A stretch of DNA of 64,000 nucleotides from Dipteronia dyeriana (lineage: Eukaryota > Streptophyta > Magnoliopsida > Sapindales > Sapindaceae): the NCBI GenBank assembly GCA_032871835.1, contig CM065297.1, positions 1,118,501-1,182,500 of the forward strand, read 5' to 3'. Below are positions 46,567 through 59,177 of the stretch, in pieces. A program made the translations under genes and the position numbers. The notes below the pieces were generated by a model, which was not told where the DNA came from, made no database searches, and was given only the letters and a program-made list of their open reading frames with translations. Each line of letters opens with the position of its first letter. The first letter of the stretch is position 1.

Positions 46567-47283
46567 GTATTATTTTGGTTATAAAAGCAAACATGAAGAT
46601 GTTTTGACAATGAAAATGGTTTTCATGTTGTTTTGTTCACACACATTTAAACCAAGTTGAAATGAGTTTTTGTTTTTCAAACATTATAAAGGCAATGTTG
46701 AAAAACAACTCTTACTATATGCTTCTTTATACCACCCACCCAAGCTCTCTCTGGTTATATAAAAGAACCACAAAGAAGAAAGAACAACTAAGTGTTCTTG
46801 TATTTTTTTTTGTGAGAAAGAGAAATAAAGACGAGTTCTTGGTTCTTTGTAGATATATATATATAAAGAAAATAAAGATTTTTTTAAATACTAGCCTCTA
46901 AAGAATATTGTGAGAGAATCTCTCAATATTTTTCTTATTGTCTCAAGAGTTAAGTGCACAACTTGAACATAAAATCGAGAGTCGAAATTTCTGTTGATTA
47001 CTGAGACATCCACCCGTCGGTTTTTGTGTGTTGGAGATTCGTTGTGGAAGAACTTGGTTCAAGGGAATCACGAAGATCTTGAAGTGGAAGAACTCAAATT
47101 AAGGGAATCACAGAAAGTCTAAAAGGGTAACTATTTCTTTCCTTAATATTTCCACTTTAGTATTAGAATCAATATAATCACAACGATCCGACTAAATCTA
47201 TTTTGTTTTAAATATTTTTTTTTAAACCGAGCCCACCGTCCTTCGGCCGTGCGGATGTCGTTTTCCGATTCCCGGAACCAACA
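45479..47283. mobile_element. 1.8-kb solo LTR inside the LINE reverse transcriptase
   Basis: The element begins TGTTGG and ends CCAACA, inverted 6-bp LTR termini. It is flanked by a perfect 5-bp duplication AAATC (45474-45478 and 47284-47288). No internal domain, PBS or second LTR is present, so it is a solo LTR left by recombination between the two LTRs of a long-LTR retrotransposon. A TATAAAAG-like box near 46579 could be the LTR promoter. It interrupts the reverse transcriptase between ERITDF and the ICLCNVLYKI motif. Family not assigned. Confidence 0.9.
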
Positions 47284-48924
47284 AAATCCGTTATCCTCTC
47301 CGTGACTTTCTTCTTAGGAATAAGCGTAATCATAATGTCATCCACTTTTTCTATAGAATACCCATTATTCAAGTATTCAAAGCAGACTTTCGTCACCCTT
47401 GAACCCACTTTAACCTAATTTTATTGATAAAATAAGGGTGGTAGGCCATCCCAGACCGCCTTTTTAATATCATCTTCAGTAAAAGCAAAATCAAGGAACC
47501 TACTCATAGAAGAGGAGAGTGTAGGTTGAACCCCTTCTAAGATTTCACTAATATCCGTCTGAGAAGGGTTACCGGACTGAAAGAGATGGCCAAAATAATC
47601 TAGGATAATTCGCTCCATACCTCTTTTGGATTCATGCCACTGGCCATCATCTCCCAGAAGACCTTTTATCTTGTTATGTGCTTTCATAAAAGTGGCTTTC
47701 TTGTGGAAGAAATGCGTGCTTCGATCCCCATACTTCAGCCAATCAATCCTCGATCTCTGCTTCCAGTAACGCTCCTCGGTTTCCAACTTGTGATCCAACT
47801 GGGATTCAATAAGTTGGATAGACTTCCAAGACCTTGTACTAATATTATTATAAGCATTATGGAGTTCCAAATTTTTTTATTAATAATAATCTCCTTGAGC
47901 CTACGCCTACACTGACTATTCCAGATATCCAGCTTGTAACCACACACTTGTATGTTGCCCATAACCCCTCCACCACACCTGACCCTCTACTATCCACCCA
48001 CACTTTCGAAATCAAGTCTTTACATTCTAGATTATCCACCCATCATTCTTCAAAGTGGAAGCACCTTTTCCTTTTAGCCTCTCCCGACGCCACAAGGGTA
48101 TCTGTAAATTCCAAGTCGGAACACCAATAATCAAGTTGAGAAACTTTAAAATTTGGAAATAACAATTTCCATTCCAAACTACCAACACACCTATCAAGTC
48201 TCTCATGAATCAAAGCTTCACCCTCTCTTTTATTACACCAAGCAAAATACGGACCAACATACCCCAAATATTCAAAAGCACAATCATCAACGGTCTCACG
48301 AAACCCAGACCTAAGATTCCAATCCTTAAGAACACCTTCCAATTTTTCAGAACCAACCAACACTTCATTAAAAGTCCCCTAAACAAACCCAAGGTAATGT
48401 TAACATACCTGCAAGCCTTCTCAGTAGCTTCCAAGAGTGAATACTCTGATTTGTATCCGGATTGCCAGAGAATCCAGTAAGTCTCCATGACCGATTGTAA
48501 GAAGAAACCAAACGAACATCAATGTGAGCCAAGGAATAACTTGAAAGCACAACTTGGATGTTAGCAGACCAAAACAAACACAAGCCACCCGATTTCCCAA
48601 AGCAATTAACAACTAATTTTCCCACAAAATCAAGCTTCACACGCAAAGCTTCCATCCTAGCCCGATTCACATTCGTTTCCATCAGGAACATCAAATTTGG
48701 ATTAAGCACCTGCTTTTAGGAAATCAGAGAATTGAATGCTCGGGAACTCCCTAGCCCTCGAGCATTCCAAGATATGATTTTCATTGAGAACGACAGGCAG
48801 TCAAAGACTGGTCGGTTGAAATTCTGCTTTAAAAGCTTCCACTTCTATTGGCGAAACCAAATCACTGGTAACATCTGCAGAAGAAACACACTCAGACACA
48901 CAATCATTCTTCCTCGCTTTCTTA

Positions 48925-48962
48925 CTTCCATAGGGCACAGTATCTTCCATAGGGCACAGTAT
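48925..48962. repeat. perfect 19-bp tandem duplication at the hAT left end
   Basis: CTTCCATAGGGCACAGTAT at 48925-48943 is repeated without change at 48944-48962. The unit includes LINE sequence, the hAT target duplication and the first base of the hAT element, so it arose after the hAT insertion. Confidence 0.95.
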
Positions 48963-49257
48963 GGGGTGTGCATTTTCGGTTTGGTTTTGGTTGAAACTCA
49001 ACATCAAACCAAACCAATATAAATCCAAATCAAACCAATGTAATTTTTCAAACCAATTCAAACCAAACCAAACCAAAAATAGTTGGTTTGGTTTGGATAG
49101 GTTTGTCGGATTATATTTGAACTTAACAATTCATTTTTTTTAATGTATTATGATAAAATTAATTAAATATAAAAATAAAAAAAGTCATAACAACAATAAA
49201 CAAATAGTAAATGAATATACTGTCCAAAGAAATAAACTTAATTCTTAATTCCATTTA

Positions 49258-50239
49258 GGTCCTGTTTAATTTTTTGACTTAACACTGAATGACACTTAAT
49301 GTATTTCATTCAACTGTTTTGCTTGATTTTATAAGTACTAAAATCACTTAATGAGCCATTAAAACCATGTTTTTTAAAAAAGTGAATTTTTTCCACTTTC
49401 CACTTAACACAAATCCAGTAGAATTAATTACAAATTTTTACTTTCAAAACTATCTTCACTAATTTTGTATATTTTCAATTCTGTTTTTGTTAAAACCATA
49501 ATCATATTAATACTTTTTTTTCTTCTCACTGTAAAGAACTTTAACATCAGAAAACCTAACTTCTTCAAAACAAAAACAATTGGTAACTGATTTTCCTAGC
49601 ATATTCCGGTAAGAACTCTTTCTTGTTTCCATAATTTGATAATTATTTTTATTAATTTTATATTAAAGTTTGAGTACATATTTTTCACTTGTTCTAAACA
49701 TTAATTAGAGAATGGTTTTCATGATGATTTTGTTTTGAGTTTTTTTTTTTTTTTTTTTTGGTTTTGAGATGTTAATTTTGGGAAGAAAAAAAAAGTTATA
49801 TATATGGATGAGATGTACCAGCCTATGCTATTTAGGTCAAAATCAAGTAGTAGTTGATTTTTTTTTTTTATTAATATTTCTTGAGAATTTTAGAATGCAT
49901 CACCATCAAATATTATGTTCATTTTTAATGTAATTCAACAAACAGAATAATGTATGAAAGATTTTTAATAACTAAATAAATTTATTTTAAAATTAATTTA
50001 CATGTTAGAGTTGTCCTTAATATATTAAAATGTAAATATATAACAAATAATAGTTAGAAGGGTATAGATGTAAAAATATTTATTTTCAGATATTTATAAC
50101 TTAAAAAAACAAACAACTTATTGCTTATATTCATTTTTCAGTGAAAAAAAACAAACATGTTTTTCAGTTTTCAATCATTATCCACTCTTCAATAACATTC
50201 AACACTGTTCAGTCTTCAGACAAAAAATCAAACGGGGCC
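49258..50239. mobile_element. 982-bp Harbinger-type MITE inside the hAT element
   Basis: The left end is GGTCCTGTTTAATTTTTTGA. The reverse complement of the right end is GGCCCCGTTTGATTTTTTGT, followed by similar words (ACTTAACACTGAATG versus CTGAAGACTGAACAG). The flanks are TTA (49255-49257 and 50240-50242). There is no coding capacity. This is the third level of nesting: LINE, hAT, MITE. Confidence 0.8.
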
Positions 50240-50769
50240 TTAATATAATAAAAAACTCAAAGTGTTCATAATCAATCATCAATAAAACATCTAAATATAT
50301 ATATTTTAAAAAATTATAATCCATCATCCATAACTCCAATAAATAAAAATATCTCAAAATGTATGAGAAAGTTTACATCCATAAATATCCAAAAAATTTC
50401 AGAGGAGATATCATATATCCTATCAAATAAATCATGATTAATTAATTTCCAATTCCTAAAGCTTGCTCAAAATCCTCACAACCAATGTACTGAAAACCTG
50501 TAATAAACCAAATTAAAACAATTTAATTAGTCACATAAGAAAGATATTATCAAAAAGTTTAAATTAGCGTTATGCAATTAAAGACTTCATATATTTTAGT
50601 ATTTTACCATGAAAAAGAGCATTGAAAAATATTAATCAATAGTCACATGATCTATCGTTGCAAGTCCCAAAAACTCTATAGAAAAAGAAAAAAAAACTCA
50701 CCAAATAAATCAAAAAAATTGTAACAATTGATGCATTCTCAACAACAAAAAAGTATATAAAGAGAAAGA

Positions 50770-52866
50770 AAATGACAAATATATTTCCTGATTCAACTAC
50801 TTCCAGAAATTTCATCTCTTCAACTATTGATTTAAATTTAATTGACCCAAAAGTTGACCGCAACCAATTTTGTGTACATATTAAGGCATCCACTGTTTTA
50901 GCACCCAAAGAACTTCGAAATGAATCAAGAATAAGCCTTCCTGTGCTGAAGGCAGACTCAGAAGCCACTGTAGATACTGGAATCGCAAACACGTCCCTTG
51001 CAATATGTGATAAAACTTTATACTTTGTGTCATTTAATTTCCACCAAAGTAGAATATCAAAGTTTTCATTGTAGAGATCTTCACTTGGCTCCAATAGATA
51101 CCTATCCACCTTATTATTATTTTTTTGTATCAATACAATCTTTCGTTTCTCGCATTTTTTTTTTGAATTTCTGATGCATTGCGAAATGAAAATCATCATC
51201 ATGCTTATCCCTGTCTACATCCATCCTATTCAATAATTGAAAGTCATTAGAAGATTTGGTACCAATAGAATTAGAGTTTCGTCCATTATAACACTCATAA
51301 AGACGACACAAAAGTTCTTTCAAACCTTTTATCATTTCTTCACCCTTATCATTACCATACAAATGACCGAGAAAAAATGTCACATAATCCAACTTATATC
51401 GAGGGTCAATAACAATTGAAATAAACAAAAGTTTGTTTATGCTGTCAATGGAACCCCAATACTTGTCATATTTTCGCTTCATACTAGTTGCCATAGTGCC
51501 TAAAAAATGATCTGTATTTGTACTTAATTCTATCAGCTCAGATTGAATTGAAAAAACTTCATGAAAGTACTACTTCGATGTAATAGATAAAGAAGCACTA
51601 TATTTCAATGTTACATCATAAAATTTCTTCAAAAACTTAACAAATATTCTAGATATTTCCCAATCATCAAATCTAGGTGGCCCCATTTCCTTTTCCCACT
51701 CTCATCCTCTAAGAAATAGCTGATATAATTTCCATCCTCTTCCTTCAACCGCTCAAATGTTTTTTGAAATTTTAAAGCACTTTCCAACATCAAATAAATG
51801 GAATTCCACAAAGTACTCACATCCAATATCACATTTCCTTTACACTCTATTTTTTCATGCTCAACACATTTTTTAAAATTTTATAACCTAGAAGGAGATG
51901 ATCTTACATATCGCACAACATTACGGATACTAATTATTGACTCAAATATATCTTTCAAACCCTTAGTAACAATTAATTTCAAAATATGAGCACAACAACG
52001 TACGTGAAAAACTCACCTTCTAATATAATCCCATCAAGAACCCAATTACTCAACTTCTTTTTTCACATACTTGATAACAACATCATTGGCACTAGCATTA
52101 TCAACAGTTATCGTGAATACTCTAACTATACCCCAATCAAGTAAGCATGCCTCAATGATTTTCCCAATGGTTTCACCCTTATGATTAGCTACTACACAAA
52201 AGTTTAAAATTCTTTTATGTAATTCCCACTATCGATAAAATAAGCCGTGATAACCATATAATTAGTATTTTGAATTGAAGTCCAGCGATTAGTAGTAAGG
52301 CAAACCCTTTGCTTATTAAAAGAAAACATGCTTTTCAACATTACTTTCTCATCTAAGTAAAGTTGATTATATCTCTAGCAATTGTAGTTCGAGAAGGAGG
52401 ATCAAATTTTGGGCATGTTATGGAACAAAAGTGACGAAATCCTTATCTTTCAACAAAACTAAGAGCAACTCATCAAGAACTATCATTTTACTCAATACCT
52501 TCCTACATGCATCTGTACTAAATCCCACAACTACAAGATTACCAGTACTATCACCTTTTTTTTTTTTTTCAAAAGTCATTACCTTTTGTTTTTCATTCAC
52601 CAAACGATTCTAATATTTTTTGCATTGATCGTTCAAATGAGTCCATAAAGTAATATTACCAACCTTTTTACTACCACAAGCATAATCTTTACTGCAGTAA
52701 TTACATGTACACCTATTGCCTTCTTCATTTTTGGTGAAGGGAATCCACACTTTTGATGACGTTTTCGTTGGCTTTCATTTCGTTCAAGCATTGGTGGCAA
52801 CAATACTTCATATGTTGTTAGAGTTTCAGAAGGTTCAACCGTAGTAGCATTTGAGTTTTCAGCCAT
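50770..52866 (-). pseudogene. hAT (Ac/RICESLEEPER-like) transposase pseudogene
   Basis: The ATG at 52866 starts MAENSNATTVEPSETLTTYE. A one-base shift after RKRHQK leads into a BED zinc finger (VWIPFTKNEEGNRCTCNYC, then CGSKKVGNITLWTHLNDQC) at about 52765-52625. Central pieces are LDVSTLWNSIYLMLESALKF (about 51830) and ISIVIDPRYKLDYVTFFLGH (about 51400), the RNase-H-like and DUF4413 part. The C-terminal hAT dimerisation domain (51100-50780) includes IARDVFAIPVSTVASESAFS and RSSLGAKTVDALICTQNWLR. Several frameshifts and stops separate the pieces, so no active transposase can be made from this copy. Confidence 0.85.
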
Positions 52867-54124
52867 TGTAAACCTATAAATAAATGACAATAATAAAATA
52901 ATTAAATACATGTGTTATTCAATTATTTTGACAATTAAAAAAATTAATAAATTAACAACAAAAAATTTTATAATTGAAGAAAAAAATAACAAGTAATTAT
53001 ATATATATATATATATATATGTAAATAAAGAGAACACAATAAAGATATAAATAAAAATATAAAAACAGCAATTATATATATGATATTTTTCTAAAAAAGA
53101 GTGATTGATTGTAACTGTATGTAATGATGTGAACTAAAGAGAGAGAATGAATGTACTAGTACAACTTTTTGAGATTTTAGCTTTAATAGATGTAGAAAAA
53201 GTAGAGTCAACTTTTATTAAGTTTTAAAGTAAAATATGGTAGGTTATATGAAAACGTGAAGGATTGAAAGACAAGACACTAAGACAGGTCATTAATATTT
53301 TATATTTTAAAAGTTTAAACCATGAATTTGTGGTTTGGTTCGGGTTACGTGGGTTGCATTTCACATAGCCCGAGACCGAATCGATTTTGGTCGGGTTGTC
53401 TTTTTATAAACCGTTTGACCTTTAATTTATATTAATAATTGAACCAATCCATCCATTATGGGTTGGATTAGTCGGTTTGGGTCGGTTTGGTGGGTTTTAC
53501 GCACCCCTAGCACACAACTTGTCGAACGTATCTCTTTTCCGTTTTCCACAGCAAACATTTGCTTCCTCTTTAAAAATCCCCAATTTTCAACTCGAGAAAA
53601 CCTGATTCTTCTAACTCCAATTTTGTTGGCCATAACCCGTCTAGTCTAAGGATTCGATCCGTGAAGGAGGTCTGATGGCAGAATTAAAAAGAATTAAAAG
53701 ATTCACAAAGAGTCCCAATCTTCTCAGGGCCTAGAGCTAGCCCATCAGGGCGACTTAGGCCTAGAGCATTAGATATATCACTCTCAGGGATCTCATGGAT
53801 TCTAAATAAATTACTACCAGAAGGGGGTTGTATCTGTTGAATTATTGGTTGAAGGTCAATGATTTTTCCACCGTTCCTAAAATTTCGCGGCTCATTTATA
53901 TCTTCCATCACCTCCTTGTAATTAATAGCCGCCCTCCATATCCCATTACCCATCAAAACATTTTTCGTCTCCTCATACTGCAGTGTGACAACTACCGCAA
54001 GCATCGAGACATTTACTCCATACGTGACTGCCTTCTTCCCTGGATCCTCAAAATCGACAGTCATAACAATCTGCTCTTGAGGACCGATAGGCATACTCAT
54101 TGAGGCGTTCTCCTCAATGTAGGA

Positions 54125-54490
54125 GGTTGGGTTGTGAAGCCTGAATCCTATTATGTTTAGGATTGGTTCTTTATTCTATTTAGGAGTGTTTTATTGTTTT
54201 ATTTAGGAAAAGAATTCCTATTAGCTTTAGGCTAGACTTTATTATAAATACTCCTATAATTCTTATGTGTAATGTGTGCTGCATAGAGAGAAGAGAAAAG
54301 AATATTGAGAGTCGTAAGGAGAGAGATATTGATTCGCTATTGTAAACACAGATTTCATAGAGGAAGTTGAGTGCAGGTACGCTCCGTGGACGTAGGTTTA
54401 TGCTGAACCACGTTAAATATCGTGCCTTTTATTTTCTTTTTTCTTGTGTGTTTAATTGTGCATATTCCCTAAGCCGAGACATCTACAACA
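54125..54490 (+). repeat. 5' LTR of the copia element
   Basis: It starts GGTTGGGTTGTGAAGCC (first base changed from TG) and ends CTACAACA. A TATAAATACTCC box lies near 54243, the likely promoter for the element's RNA. Confidence 0.93.
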
Positions 54491-55079
54491 ACTGGTATCA
54501 GAGCCTATGTTTCAAGGCTTAGGGCGTACTAGGGTAGGATCCAGAGTTGAAGATTATGCGGCACAGTGTACTAAGAGCAGCCACAACCGGAGAAGCTACC
54601 GCCTGCCACGGAGAGTGAGTTGTCACCTCCCACACCGTTAGGATCAGAAAAAGATGATCTACAAGTTTTTCTTCTGGGCCATCGTCAAAAGATCACCGGA
54701 AAGTGGTCAAATCGGCCGACAAAGGTTGAAGAGGAGTGGTTTTACCGGCGAGTTGAGCGACACCACCACCACCAAAAGAAGCGAAAAGTGACGATCTTCA
54801 AGATTTTCTTCTAGGTCGTCGTCAACCGAGCACCGAAAAGTCCTCAAATCGGCCGTCGAAGTGTTGAAGAATCGAACGGTTATCATCAGATCTACGCCGA
54901 TCCGTCCCGAATCTAAGAAAACTGATACCACCAGCATACTCAGCATGGTGAAATCTTTCAGACCCAGTACTTTTTTTATTGAAACGAAAAGTTTCAGATT
55001 TTGGTTGGATTCAGTCTCGGTTTGACTTTTTTTCGTTGACAAGTTCAATTGCTTACCGTTCGAGGTTTGAGTAGGAGCA

Positions 55080-58000
55080 ATGGGGTTCGAGAAGGATACA
55101 TACAAGATAGATAAATTTAATGGTATGAATTTCAGCTTCTGAAAGATGCAGATTGAAGATTATCTGTACCAGAAGGATCTGCATTGACAGATAAAAGAGA
55201 GACCAAAGGATATGACCGATGAAGATTGGGAAAAGAAACGGAAACCGAAGAACATGGATGATGATGATTTTGAACTCTTGGACCGAAAAACATTGGGAGC
55301 AATTCATCTCTGTTTGACGAAGCAGGTCGTCTTCAACATAAAAGATCAACAGATAGCTAAAGATCTAATGGATACCCTATCATACCTATACGAACAGCCT
55401 TCCGCGGTAAGGAAAGTCCATCTTGTCAAGAAGTTATCAACTTTGAAGATGGCGAAGGGTCAAAACTTTAAAGATTTTCTGAATCAGTTCAACGAAGTGA
55501 ATGACGGGTTGTGTTCTTTGTCTATGTGTTTTGATGAGGAGTTCATGGCAGCGTTTCTACTCACCTAAATGCCAGAAAGTTGGAAGACGACATGCCAGTC
55601 GATTGCCAACTCATTCCGGAAAGAAAAATTAAATCTTCAGCAGGTTATAAATATGGTCATGACTGAAGAGATCAAGATGCATGAAGATGGATTAGGGGCG
55701 TCTATATCTTCAGCATTGAATTTGTAAAGTAGAGAAGGCAGAAACAAGAAGCGGAATAGAAATCAACGGGGTAGATCAAAGTCAAGAGGAAGATCCAAGT
55801 CAAAGAATCGTTAGTGCACCAATTCGGGTAATCAGCAGCGAAGTAAGAAAGACATCAAGTGCTGGAATTGTGGCAAGATGGGTCATTACTTGAGTGAGTG
55901 TAGGTCCATCAAGAAGAACGATGTCAGAAGCGGTATGAATTGTATTTCTAAGGAGTCAGATGACTGCCTTATCTGCTCATTGGAAAGTAAGACGGAATCT
56001 TGGGTGTTGGACTCAGGGGCATCATTCCATGCCACCTCACATAGTTCGAGAACTACCTCTCTAGAAATTTTGGTAAGGTGTATTTTGGTGACGATCAAGC
56101 ATGCGACATTATCGGGAAGGGATATGTAAAGATTCAACTGAATGGGTCAGTTTGGAAACTCGACAATGTGAGGCACGTACTGGACTTGAGGAAGAACTTG
56201 ATCACCATAGGGCAGTTAGCGTCAGATGGTTATGTGACGACTTTCACGGGTGATAAGTGGAAGATCTCGAAAGAAGTTATGACAGTCGCTTTAGGAACTA
56301 AGAATGGGTCTCTTTACACGACTATCGATGGGTATAGTTTGGCCGCAGTCGTGGAGAGTAGAGAGGATTCGAATCTGTGGCATCAGAGGTTTGGGCACAT
56401 GAGTAGTCAAGGGCTGAAGTGTCTGCATTCGAGAGGTAAACTGCCAGGGTTAAAATCCGTTGAGATTGATTTCTGTGAAAGCTGCATTCTTGTAAATCAG
56501 AAACGAGTAAGCTTTAAAAGGACCGAAGGAGCACCGGTAAAAGAGAAGCTGGAACTAGTGCACACCGATGTTTGGGGTCCAGCTTTAGTCTCATCAAACG
56601 GGGGTAAACAGTATTTCATCACATTCATCGATTATCATTCTAGAAAGGTATGGGTTTACTTCTTACGACACAAGTCTGATGTGTTTGAGGCTTTCAAGAA
56701 GTGGAAAGCTATGGTTGAGAATGAGACAGGTTTGAAGATCAAGAAGCTGCGTTCAAACAATGGTGGAGAATATGAAGACAACGAGTTCAAGAAGTTTTGC
56801 TAGCAGAGTAAGATAAAGCTCATACGGACGGTTCCTGGAACGCCGCAACAGAATGGTATAGCAGAACGGATGAACATGACATTGACTGAGAGAGCCAGAA
56901 GCATACACCTACAATCTAGGTTACCGAAACAGTTCTGGGTAGAAGCAGTCAATACAGCAGCATATTTGATCAATAGAGGACCATCAAAGCCTTTGGACCT
57001 CGTTATACCAGAAGAGATCTAGACTGGGAAAGAGATAAATTTTTTTCATTTGAAGGTGTTTGGTTGTGTTTCTTATGTACATGTAGGTGATTAATCAATG
57101 AGCAAGTTAGACGCCAAATCAGTGAAATACACCTTGGTAGGTTATGGTGAAGACGAGTTTGGTTATAAACTTAATGATGACCAAAACCGGAAGATGATCA
57201 GGAGTAGAGATGTTGTCTTCAACGAAAAGGTCATGTACAAGGACACGAACACACATATGTCTGAGCAAGAAGAGCCAAACTACTTTGGGCCAGAGGATGT
57301 ATCGGGTGGTAGGTTCATGGAATGTGGTAGTAATCAGAAAGTTGAAGAGCAAGGTGTGCAACCCCAGGTTGAAAATCCTATACCACAAAATGAAGTTCCA
57401 GCACCATAGAGTACACCGTAAATTAGGAATGCTTTGAGAAGATCCCCACAGGCCCAAGGTACATCGCGAAGATCTACTCGCCCACATGTACCAAATAAAA
57501 GGTACTTGCATTACTTGTTACTGACAGATGCGGGGGAACCTGAATGCTATGAAGAGGCATGGCAGGGTGAAAATGCAAGCAAGTGGAAGCTTGCAATGAA
57601 GGATGAAATGAAGTCGCTTGTGTCTAATCAAACTTGGGAGTTAACCGAGTTGCCTGAAAGAAAGAAATCCCTACAGAACTAGTGGGTGTTTCGAATTAAG
57701 GAGGAACATGATGGTTCCAAGAGATACAAGGAGAGACTGGTGGTCAAAGGCATTCAGCAAAATGAAGGTATTGATTACACATACATTTTTTCTCCTGTTG
57801 TTAAACTAACTACAATCCTGTTAGTGTTGAGCATTGTCGCAGCAAAGGGGTTATATATTGAGCAGTTGGATGTGAAGACTGCCTTCCTTCATGGAGACTT
57901 AGAGGAAGAGATATACATGCAGCAACCAGAAGGGTTTGCGGAACAGGGCAAAGAAAAGATGGTTTGCAGATTGACGAAGAGCTTGTATGGTTTGAAACAA

Positions 58001-59079
58001 GCTTCCCGACAGTGGTACAAGAAGTTTGATGGGTTTATGCAACGAAATGGCTACTTTATATGCAATGCTGACCATTGTTGCTACTTTAAGAAGGTTAAAT
58101 CAAGCTTCATAATATTGTTACTTTATGTTGATGACATGTTAGTAGCTGGTACAGATAAGGAAGAGATTAACAACTTGAAGAAGCAAATATCGAGTGAGTT
58201 CGAGATGAAGGACTTAGAAGCAGCAAAGCAGATCCTTGGAATGAGGATTAACATAAATGAACAGATGGGTACTTTGCAGCTATCTCAGGCAGAGTGTGTT
58301 CGTAAGGTGTTACAGAGATACAACATGGGCGATGCAAAGCCAGTCAGAACACTATTAATAGTCACTTCAGATTGTCCAAGAAGCAGTGTTGAGAGATGGA
58401 CGAAGAAAAATACTTCATGGCTAGAGTACCATATGCCTCAGCCATTGGAAGCCTGATGTACGCCATGGTTTGCACTAGACCAGATATTTCCCATACAGTG
58501 GGAGTTATGAGCAGATACATGTCTAATCCAGGTAAGCAACATTGGGAAGCAGTGAAGTGGATCCTAAGGTACCTGCGAGGTACGACAGAGAAGTGTCTAA
58601 CCTTCAAGAGAGATGAACTCAAGCTGGAAGGTTATGTGGATTCTGATTTTACTGAAGAGGTGGATCACAGGAGAAGCACCATCGGATATGTGTTCACAAT
58701 GGGGAGTATCGCTATTAGTTGGGTTTCTCAGTTGCAGAAGATAGTGACAATATCTAAAACTGAAGCAGAGTATGTGGAAGTGACAGAAGCTAGCAAGGAG
58801 CTTATATGGTTATAAGGGTTGTTAGTAGAGTTAGGATTCGAGCAAGTGATAAATGTGTTGCACAGTGATAGTCAGAGTGTGATACACTTGGCCAAGAATT
58901 CAGCGTTCCATTCTAGGACCAAGCATATAGGACTGTAGTATCATTTCATTCGGTCGTTAATCGAAGATGGAGTGTTAAAGCTTGTGAAGATTGTAGAGAG
59001 TAAGAATCCAGTTGATATGTTAACCAAACCAGTCACTATAGAGAAACTGGAGTTGTGCACAACTTCAGTAGGTCTTTAA
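55080..59079 (+). pseudogene. copia gag-pol polyprotein, with many stops and frameshifts
   Basis: The ATG at 55080 starts MGFEKDTYKIDKFNGMNF. Gag continues with LSTLKMAKGQNFKDFLNQFN and a zinc knuckle CWNCGKMGHYLSEC (about 55860). The protease has the active-site word DSGAS (about 56010). Integrase shows LWHQRFGHMSSQGL, VHTDVWGP, FITFIDYHSRKVWVYF and TPQQNGIAER. RT has QLDVKTAFLHGDLEEEIYMQ, SLYGLKQASRQWY and the catalytic YVDD (about 58126). RNase H includes GYVDSDF, KTEAEYVE and NPVDMLTKP, ending at TAA 59077-59079. In-frame stops occur for example at about 55564, 55811, 56801, 57018 and 58813. A shift lies between protease and integrase near 56080. It is inactive. The sequence is close to the Tnt1 type of copia polyproteins. 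Confidence 0.93.
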
Positions 59080-59177
59080 GGTTGAAGATAGAGAAGGATG
59101 AGCGCACCGTACCTGTCCACTAGTCATCGGGGAAGGAGGAAGAAGTCTACTCTAGTTTCAATCTTCAAGTGGGGGAT

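Larger units (their letters stand above)
42533..48784 (-). pseudogene. LINE ORF2 (endonuclease, reverse transcriptase, RNase H), interrupted and decayed
   Basis: The start ATG at 48784 opens KIISWNARGLGSSRAFNS, the N-terminus of the LINE AP-like endonuclease. The endonuclease continues to about 48043 with METNV, CLGDF and HERLDR motifs. A linker (47870-47421: WLKYGDRSTHFFH) leads to the reverse transcriptase, read as DDIMITLIPKK (about 47350), then ICLCNVLYKIV (about 45450), LDMSK, KAYDRVEWFF (about 44825), GLRQGDPISPYLF and the catalytic FTDD (about 44515; usual F/YADD). A zf-RVT segment (43544-43287) and an RNase H-type RVT_3 domain (43174-42533, ending NFVSRKANQVAHMLAKNG) follow. A stop (TAA) follows residue ~20 and several frameshifts occur. 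Two insertions break the reverse transcriptase. The net length without insertions is about 4.0 kb, right for a plant LINE ORF2 of about 1,300 residues. Confidence 0.88.
48962..53509 (-). mobile_element. 4.5-kb hAT transposon with decayed transposase, inserted in LINE ORF1
   Basis: The left terminus is TGGGGTGTGCATTTTCGGTT and the reverse complement of the right terminus is TAGGGGTGCGTAAAACCCAC, hAT-like ends (YAGGGGTG). The flanks are GCACAGTA (48954-48961) and GCACACAA (53510-53517), an 8-bp duplication with two mismatches. Joining the flanks restores an open reading frame of the LINE ORF1, which supports the boundaries. A transposase of the BED/Ac class lies between 50770 and 52866, and a Harbinger-type MITE sits in the non-coding part. 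Confidence 0.85.
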
